Source of the DNA: Clostridium sp. UBA6758
Lineage (GTDB): Bacteria; Bacillota; Clostridia; Clostridiales; Clostridiaceae
Assembly: GCA_002453475.1 (NCBI GenBank)
Contig: DKGY01000054.1
Span: forward strand, 80,710 to 90,921
Direction of reading: 5' to 3'
Length of the DNA: 10,212 nt
Part shown: positions 4,661-10,212 of the stretch, piece by piece
How the letters are laid out: each line of letters opens with the position of its first letter
How positions within the stretch are numbered: position 1 is the stretch's first letter
Notes under the pieces: model-generated
The model's input: the letters and a program-made list of their open reading frames with translations, nothing else
What the model was told of the DNA's origin: nothing
Databases searched by the model: none
Translations under genes and position numbers: made by a program

Positions 4661-7660
4661 ATGAAGAGTATTAGCAATATAGTAAAAAGATACTACACAA
4701 AAGAGTTAGAGACTAATAAAGATTTGACAGTATACGATTTATTCCAGTGGAAAAAAGTTGATGTAATTTTAAAAGACTATAAAAAAGGTACAATTCTTGT
4801 TGATATGAAGGACTTAGAATTTCCAATTCACTATTCACAAAATGCTTGTGATATAATTGCTTCTAAATATTTCAAAAGAGCTCTAGTACCTAATGAATTA
4901 GGTTATGAAAATAGTCTTAAAATGGTGGCACATAGATTAGTTAATTTTTGGTGTGAATCTCTAAAGGATGAAGATTTAATAACTACTGATGAGGAGTTTA
5001 CAATACTATATGATGAATTAGTTTATTGTTTCTTAAATCAAATGTATGCACCAAACTCACCCCAATGGTTTAATACTGGATTAAAGCTTTCTTATGGTAT
5101 AACTGGTGAACATCAAGGTCATTTTTATTATGATGAGAACTTAAAAAAAGTTATTAAAAGTGTAGATAACTATACTAGAACTCAAGCTTCTGCTTGCTTT
5201 ATTTTATCTATACAAGATAAACTTCTAGGACCTCACTCAATTTCTGAGCAATATGTAACTGAAACTAAACTATTTAAAGGTGGTTCAGGATGTGGAACCA
5301 ACTACTCAACTCTTAGAGCTAAAGACGAGAAGCTTTCAGCTGGTGGAATTTCTTCAGGAGTTATGAGCTTTTTAAAGGGCTTTGATAGAAATGCTGGAAC
5401 TATAAAATCTGGTGGAACTACAAGACGTGCAGCTAAAATGGTTTGCCTTGATATAGATCACCCAGAAATTAGAGAATTTATAAACTGGAAGGCTAGAGAA
5501 GAAGATAAGGTACGTGCTTTAGGTAAGATGGGATATGATGCTTCCTTTGAAGGGGAAGCTTATGAAACTGTATCTGGTCAAAACGGTAATAACTCTATAA
5601 GATTCAGCGATGAATTTATGAAAAAAGTTGAAAATCTATCTGAAAACCCAGATGAAGTAATAACTTTAAAGGGAAGAATAGATGAAAAAATTAATAAAGA
5701 TGTTAAAGTCAGTGAGTTATGGGATGAATTCAACTTAGCTTCATGGCAATGTGCTGACCCAGCACCTCAATTTGATGACACCTTCAATGCTTGGCATACA
5801 TGTCCTGGCGGTGAAGATGGACACTTCGGTGCAAAGCATAATAGATTAAATTCTACTAATCCATGTGGTGAATATGCTTTCTTAGATGATACATCTTGTA
5901 ACTTAGCTTCAATTAACATATATAAATTCTATAACAAAGACAGCAAAGTATTTGATTTAGATGGATATGTTCATATGGTATCTTTACTACAACTTATGCT
6001 TGAATCCTCTGTTCACTGGGGTCAATTCCCAACAGAAGATATTGCAAGAAAAACATATATGTTCAGAACAACAGGTCTGGGAATTGCAAACTTAGCCTCT
6101 CTGCTTATGGTAATGGGTTATGCTTACGATTCAGAAGAAGCTAGACAATTAACAGCTTCTCTAATAGGAGTGCTTACTGGAGCTTCTTATGTTACTTCTG
6201 CCCTTATGGCTGAAAAAGTAGGACCATTCGAAAAATATGATATTAATAAAGATGCAATGCTTAGAGTAATAAGAAACCATGGAAGGGTTGCAGGAGCTAT
6301 AGATAGTGAATACGAAGACCTTCACTATACCCCTGTGAAAGTTAATCATGAAATTCTTAAGGCAGAAGGTAATGCTGAGCTTTCTGAACTTTTAAAAACT
6401 CTTTGGCAAGAAGCTGTAGAGTATGGTGAAAAGTTTGGATATAGAAATGCTCAAGTATCTGTAATAGCTCCAACTGGAACAATTTCTTTTGCTATGGATT
6501 GTGGCGCCACTTCTATTGAGCCATACTTCTCCCACTTTGTGTATAAAAAATTATCTGGTGGTGGATTTATGACTATAGTAAATCCAATTATAGAAGATGC
6601 TCTTGATAATCTTGGATATTCACAAGATGAAATTAAAGACATAGTAGATTATATTCTTAGAAAAGAAATGATTAATGAAAATGGATATGAGTATGAAAAA
6701 ATTATAGATGGTAAGATTGAAGGAGCTCCTCATCTTAAAGAAGAACATCTTCACATTTTTGATACAGCAAACAAATGTGGAAGTGGTGAGAGATATATTA
6801 AGCCTATGGGACACGTTCTAATGATGGCTGCCATCACACCTCTGATATCTGGTTCAGTTTCTAAGACAGTAAACCTACCTAAAACAGCTACTGTAGATGA
6901 CTTTAAAAAGGTTGTTCTTGATTCTTGGAACCTTGGAGTAAAAGGAATATCTCTATATAGAGATGGATGCAAAGCTAGTCAACCTTTAAATACAGTTTTA
7001 GAAGAAGAAAATGATGCAGATTTAGAAAAACTTACTTATCAAGAGCTTTTATCTAAAGCTAAAGAACTACAAAAACAAGGTCCTGCATCTACTGTATTTA
7101 CTCGTGAAAAACCTATTGGTATTAGATTTGGGACTACTCATCCTGCTCAAATAGATGATGTCAAAATATATACTACAGTTAATAGAAGAACAAATGGAGA
7201 AATTTCTGAAATCTATATAACAACTGATAGAGAAGGAACTATAATAACTGGGCTATTGAATTCTCTTTCTAAATCTATTTCTGTAATGCTGCAATATCAT
7301 GTTCCTGCAGCAGATATCGCTAAAATGCTTAGAGGTCAAAAATATGAGCCTTATGGATTTGTTCAAAAACATCCTTATATTAAGCATGTTAGCTCTATCT
7401 CTGACTTAATTAGTAAGGTTATAGATATTGAGCTTGGTGACTATTCTCGTTGCCAAATTAAGCCTAATCCAGAGGATGTGGTAAAAGCCACAATCCAACA
7501 CAATGAAGTATCCACTACTTCTATTGGACATGGGAAATCAGAAATTAAAGGTGAGCGTATTTACTCTGAGGTTTGTTCAAACTGTTCAAGCACAAACTTA
7601 GTGAGAAATGGTACATGTAAGGTTTGCCAAGATTGTGGAACAACCACTGGATGTAGCTAA
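4661..7660 (+). CDS. nrdJ: Class II (adenosylcobalamin-dependent) ribonucleoside-diphosphate reductase
   Basis: NrdJ makes deoxyribonucleotides from ribonucleotides using a cobalamin-generated thiyl radical, with no need for oxygen. All core residues are visible: C402 (radical cysteine) with N400 and E404 in NPCGE; the redox pair C179 (ASACF) and C413 (TSCNLA), the latter 11 residues after the radical cysteine as in Thermotoga maritima; the phosphate-binding APTGTIS at 603-609; and GGSGCGTN at 207-214. A TSCPD-type domain covers about 816-930. The tail carries cysteines at 972, 975, 986, 989, 992 and 998, of the kind that re-reduce the active site or bind metal. The length of 999 residues is slightly long but within the family. 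The ATG has no ribosome site directly in front, and an in-frame TGA lies 12 nt upstream. Transcription is probably repressed by NrdR. The gene is monocistronic, ending at a strong terminator. Confidence 0.97.
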   Translation: MKSISNIVKRYYTKELETNKDLTVYDLFQWKKVDVILKDYKKGTILVDMKDLEFPIHYSQNACDIIASKYFKRALVPNELGYENSLKMVAHRLVNFWCESLKDEDLITTDEEFTILYDELVYCFLNQMYAPNSPQWFNTGLKLSYGITGEHQGHFYYDENLKKVIKSVDNYTRTQASACFILSIQDKLLGPHSISEQYVTETKLFKGGSGCGTNYSTLRAKDEKLSAGGISSGVMSFLKGFDRNAGTIKSGGTTRRAAKMVCLDIDHPEIREFINWKAREEDKVRALGKMGYDASFEGEAYETVSGQNGNNSIRFSDEFMKKVENLSENPDEVITLKGRIDEKINKDVKVSELWDEFNLASWQCADPAPQFDDTFNAWHTCPGGEDGHFGAKHNRLNSTNPCGEYAFLDDTSCNLASINIYKFYNKDSKVFDLDGYVHMVSLLQLMLESSVHWGQFPTEDIARKTYMFRTTGLGIANLASLLMVMGYAYDSEEARQLTASLIGVLTGASYVTSALMAEKVGPFEKYDINKDAMLRVIRNHGRVAGAIDSEYEDLHYTPVKVNHEILKAEGNAELSELLKTLWQEAVEYGEKFGYRNAQVSVIAPTGTISFAMDCGATSIEPYFSHFVYKKLSGGGFMTIVNPIIEDALDNLGYSQDEIKDIVDYILRKEMINENGYEYEKIIDGKIEGAPHLKEEHLHIFDTANKCGSGERYIKPMGHVLMMAAITPLISGSVSKTVNLPKTATVDDFKKVVLDSWNLGVKGISLYRDGCKASQPLNTVLEEENDADLEKLTYQELLSKAKELQKQGPASTVFTREKPIGIRFGTTHPAQIDDVKIYTTVNRRTNGEISEIYITTDREGTIITGLLNSLSKSISVMLQYHVPAADIAKMLRGQKYEPYGFVQKHPYIKHVSSISDLISKVIDIELGDYSRCQIKPNPEDVVKATIQHNEVSTTSIGHGKSEIKGERIYSEVCSNCSSTNLVRNGTCKVCQDCGTTTGCS

Positions 7661-7678
7661 AATTATATAAGATAACTA

Positions 7679-7708
7679 AAAAGCCAGGCAAATTATTGCC
7701 TGGCTTTT
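7679..7708. terminator. Bidirectional intrinsic terminator between nrdJ and the lipoprotein gene
   Basis: A perfect 13-bp stem, AAAAGCCAGGCAA (7679-7691) with TTGCCTGGCTTTT (7696-7708), has a 4-nt loop and seven GC pairs. It lies 18 nt after the nrdJ stop and 19 nt after the lipoprotein stop on the other strand. The symmetric A and T flanks let it act in both directions. Confidence 0.95.
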
Positions 7709-7727
7709 ACTTAGCTTATATACTACA

Positions 7728-9122
7728 CTACTTATTTGACTTAAGTAATGAATTCACTTGTTCTGTCCAAAATCCTACATATTCTGCCATGGCCCATTCT
7801 GCCATAACTATCTCTTCATCATCATTCAAAGAAATTGTTAGCTCTGGTGATTCACTCATCTTTCCATCCACTATTTTATATACATATAAACTTGATTTTG
7901 TTTTTATAATAGCCATATTCTTATTAGGAGATGATATAGCATCTACTGCCGACGGTACTTGATTTTTTATCCCTTGCCATGATGTAAATAGTCTATCATA
8001 CCTAGCCACATTTTTTGACACCTTCAAAGGTATATCTATATTATTTTCACTACTTTCATCATCCTTATTACTATTTATAGTATAAAATCCCCATCTACCT
8101 TGATTCCTCTTAATAGAAACATTAGTAAATGTATTTATATTCTCTATAAAAAGCCCCTGTGATTCATTATTAAATTTGGTTATATTTCTCTGTTCACTAA
8201 TATTTCCTAGGGATACAGCTCCTTTTCCAGCTGTATTTATAGTATCAATTAAATAGATTCCTAAGTTTTCTAACTTATCTCTCTCACCTTCTTCTTTAGT
8301 TCTAATACTTATATAATCATTTCCTATGAAGGTTATTTCCTTTGATATACTTATATTTGATTCCTTATCCCCTTTTATAGTAGATTGCTTTTCAGAAGGG
8401 CTAGAATTTAAAAATATAAATTCTATATTATCTTTATAGCTCATTTCATTATTAGTTCTATTAACTAGAACCTTAAAAAATCCATTTGTGCGTGGCAGAA
8501 GTAAAAAGGGCACCTCTTGGCTAGATATTTTTTCTCCATCATAGGCTATCCAAAGAGTTCTATAACTAAAGCCTTCATCTGTTTTATCTTTAAGTCCTAT
8601 TAATACTCCACTACTAATTTTTTCGTCACTTACTACTTCTTCCCTGTCTACTTTCTGCTTAATATTACTCATAGGATTATCATCTATCTTCTCAAGATAG
8701 AGTAGAACATCATCTTGTATTATTAGTATTCCTCCATCTACAACCATAACTTCCTTTAAATATGTATTATCAGAAGATATAGTAACTACCTCTATATCTT
8801 TGCTATCCTTTAGATAGTCAGGTATAAATCCTATAGTATTGTAAATGTATTCTTTGCCATCTACTACCTTTGCCTTATAGGTTATTTTCTTATATGCTTT
8901 ATCAAACATAAATACTTCTTCGTTACTAAAACTAACTATACTGCCTACTAAATTACAATTTTCTACCTCATCCTCTGTAACTCCTACATAGCTTTGAACC
9001 TTCCATTGTCCATTTAGAATAGGATCACTATTAGGTTTCCTTACTTCTATATTAAATTTATTACATCCCGTAAGAACAAGTGCTAACACAAAAGTTACCA
9101 TTATGCTTAATAATCTTTTCAT
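7728..9122 (-). CDS. Lipoprotein of unknown function paired with a histidine kinase
   Basis: The 464-residue protein starts with a classic lipoprotein signal: KR at residues 3-4, a hydrophobic stretch at 4-17 and the lipobox LTGC with the lipidated cysteine at 20. It should be anchored to the outer face of the membrane. The mature part has no further membrane segment and is rich in short beta-strand patterns. Residues 37-145 (LNGQWKVQSYVG onward) look like a small beta-barrel, lipocalin-like, by pattern only. Later segments such as RTLWIAYDGEKISSQEVPFL, GRWGFYTIN and NMAIIKTKSSLYVYKIVDGK suggest a propeller- or repeat-like fold. I do not recognise a named family. Its ATG overlaps the kinase stop (ATGA) and uses an AAAGGAG site inside the kinase gene, so the two are translationally coupled. 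A role as an accessory sensor or modulator of the kinase is inferred from this coupling. Confidence 0.9.
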   Translation of the reverse strand: MKRLLSIMVTFVLALVLTGCNKFNIEVRKPNSDPILNGQWKVQSYVGVTEDEVENCNLVGSIVSFSNEEVFMFDKAYKKITYKAKVVDGKEYIYNTIGFIPDYLKDSKDIEVVTISSDNTYLKEVMVVDGGILIIQDDVLLYLEKIDDNPMSNIKQKVDREEVVSDEKISSGVLIGLKDKTDEGFSYRTLWIAYDGEKISSQEVPFLLLPRTNGFFKVLVNRTNNEMSYKDNIEFIFLNSSPSEKQSTIKGDKESNISISKEITFIGNDYISIRTKEEGERDKLENLGIYLIDTINTAGKGAVSLGNISEQRNITKFNNESQGLFIENINTFTNVSIKRNQGRWGFYTINSNKDDESSENNIDIPLKVSKNVARYDRLFTSWQGIKNQVPSAVDAISSPNKNMAIIKTKSSLYVYKIVDGKMSESPELTISLNDDEEIVMAEWAMAEYVGFWTEQVNSLLKSNK

Positions 9123-10212
9123 TCTATTTCTCCTTTAGGTAACATTATAATAACCTCTGTCCCCTTTTGTAATCCACTCTTTATTTCTAGAATTCCCTCA
9201 TGCTGAGTTATGATCTCATCACATATGGAAAGTCCTATGCCATTACTTGCATTTATATTTCTTCCCTTATAAAACTTTTCTTTTACATGAGGTAAATCTT
9301 CTTTGGAAATTCCATAACCATGATCTTTAATTGATATAGTTAAATATTTATTATCCTCCATTATACTAATTACTATTTTCGAGTCATTAGGTGAAAATTT
9401 TATAGCATTATCTAAAACATTTATTAAAACTTGTTTCATTCTATTTTTGTCAACTTCTATAGGTTTAATTTCTTCTGATTTAAACTCTACATCTATTCCT
9501 CTAGACAGTAATTTAGGCTCTAATTGTCTTAATATATCTTGAGTAAACTCTCTTATATTTAATATTTCTTTTCTTAAAGTAATCTTACCTGAAATTAACT
9601 TTGAAAAATCCAATAATTCTTCTACTAAATAAGTTAATCTTTCAACCTCTGATTCTATAATTTTTAAGCCTTCTCTTACTTCTTCTTTATCCTCTAACTC
9701 TGATGACTCTAGTACAATTGCCCACCCCTTAATTGAAGTTAGAGGTGTTCTAAGTTCATGGGATACCGATGATATAAATTCATTCTTTAGTCTTTCGTTT
9801 TTTAGTATCTCCTCAGACATATAGTTTAGAGTGTCAGCTAGACTTCCTATCTCATCCTTAGAATAATTAGGTATACTCTCATTGAAGTTACCCTTAGCCA
9901 TTTTTTCTGCTCCTACACAAACTAGTTTTAAAGGCTTCATTATACTATTAGAAATAAATAAGCTTATAGTAGAAGAAATGAAAATTACTAACACTCCCAA
10001 TAGAATTATTATAAATGATATTTCCCTTATACTTTTATCTATACCTTCAGTAGAAGCACTAAATCTCAATACGCCATCCACCTCTCCATCAAAAGAAAGT
10101 GGATATGCCACACTTATAATTTTCTCATTGTTATTTGCATTTTGATATGTTGTAGCTTCCCCCTGTGTATTACCACCAAATGCTGACTTAACCTCTTTAG
10201 TTAATATTTTCT
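9119..10212 (-). CDS. Sensor histidine kinase (two-component system), 5' end cut by the window edge
   Basis: The open frame continues to the last base of the window (33 further codons upstream of the GTG at 10111, no stop), so the true start lies outside. Counting residues from that GTG, the order is: the end of an extracytoplasmic sensor region (1-30), a membrane helix (about 31-54), a HAMP linker (about 55-108), the HisKA dimer domain with phospho-acceptor H118 in SVSHELRTPLTSI, and the HATPase_c domain with N-box NVLDNAIKFS (231-240), G1 DHGYGI (263-268), F-box EKFYKG (278-283) and G2 NGIGLSIC (290-297). All catalytic motifs are intact. The kinase would sense an outside or envelope signal and phosphorylate a response regulator, presumably encoded just beyond the right edge. 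Its stop overlaps the lipoprotein start by 4 nt. The signal is unknown. Confidence 0.96.
   Translation of the reverse strand, partial: KILTKEVKSAFGGNTQGEATTYQNANNNEKIISVAYPLSFDGEVDGVLRFSASTEGIDKSIREISFIIILLGVLVIFISSTISLFISNSIMKPLKLVCVGAEKMAKGNFNESIPNYSKDEIGSLADTLNYMSEEILKNERLKNEFISSVSHELRTPLTSIKGWAIVLESSELEDKEEVREGLKIIESEVERLTYLVEELLDFSKLISGKITLRKEILNIREFTQDILRQLEPKLLSRGIDVEFKSEEIKPIEVDKNRMKQVLINVLDNAIKFSPNDSKIVISIMEDNKYLTISIKDHGYGISKEDLPHVKEKFYKGRNINASNGIGLSICDEIITQHEGILEIKSGLQKGTEVIIMLPKGEIE

Noticed and set aside
4444..4677. Minus-strand open frame of 77 codons over the nrdJ leader
   Set aside because: It would cross the nrdJ promoter, NrdR boxes and start codon, has no family-like pattern, and its composition looks like translated AT-rich noncoding DNA.
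6161..6972. Several minus-strand open frames inside nrdJ
   Set aside because: They lie opposite well-conserved reductase sequence and look like random translations.

Overview
The window looks like chromosome of an AT-rich Bacillota bacterium, most likely a Clostridium-type anaerobe. The reasons are very low GC, strong AGGAGG-type ribosome sites, frequent TTG/GTG starts, a cobalamin-dependent (class II) ribonucleotide reductase, a CvfB/YitL-type RNA-binding protein, and a YoaS/YozG-like DUF2975 plus small-HTH pair. It holds nine protein genes. I see no rRNA, tRNA, CRISPR array, insertion sequence or phage module.

Left part (1-1400): about 250 bases of AT-rich leader with two hairpin-forming repeats, then a TPR-repeat protein on the + strand. 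The TPR gene looks N-terminally short: the good ribosome site serves a different frame, and no DNA-binding domain precedes the repeats. It ends at a strong hairpin shared with the convergent minus-strand unit. That unit (1399-2078) is a DUF2975 membrane protein followed 14 nt later by a small Cro/C1-type regulator. Its promoter carries a perfect 16-bp palindrome over the -35, which suggests autoregulation.

Middle (2168-4149): a minus-strand run of gamma-carbonic-anhydrase-like protein, free methionine-R-sulfoxide reductase (GAF fold) and CvfB, with gaps of about 40 nt and closed by an intrinsic terminator. A non-coding divergent region of about 510 nt follows (4150-4660). Its right end holds the nrdJ control region: a sigma-A-like promoter, two tandem NrdR boxes exactly 15 bp apart, a strong Shine-Dalgarno, a hairpin, and a six-codon in-frame mini-ORF before the nrdJ ATG.

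Right part (4661-10212): nrdJ (999 aa, all catalytic cysteines present) and a bidirectional terminator. Then comes a minus-strand sensor histidine kinase, running off the right edge, whose stop overlaps the start of a lipoprotein of unknown function (ATGA overlap). A response regulator would be expected just outside the window.

Most of the window is ordinary chromosome. The most interesting points are the nrdJ leader, the kinase-lipoprotein pair, the HTH-less TPR protein and the palindromic operator candidate.
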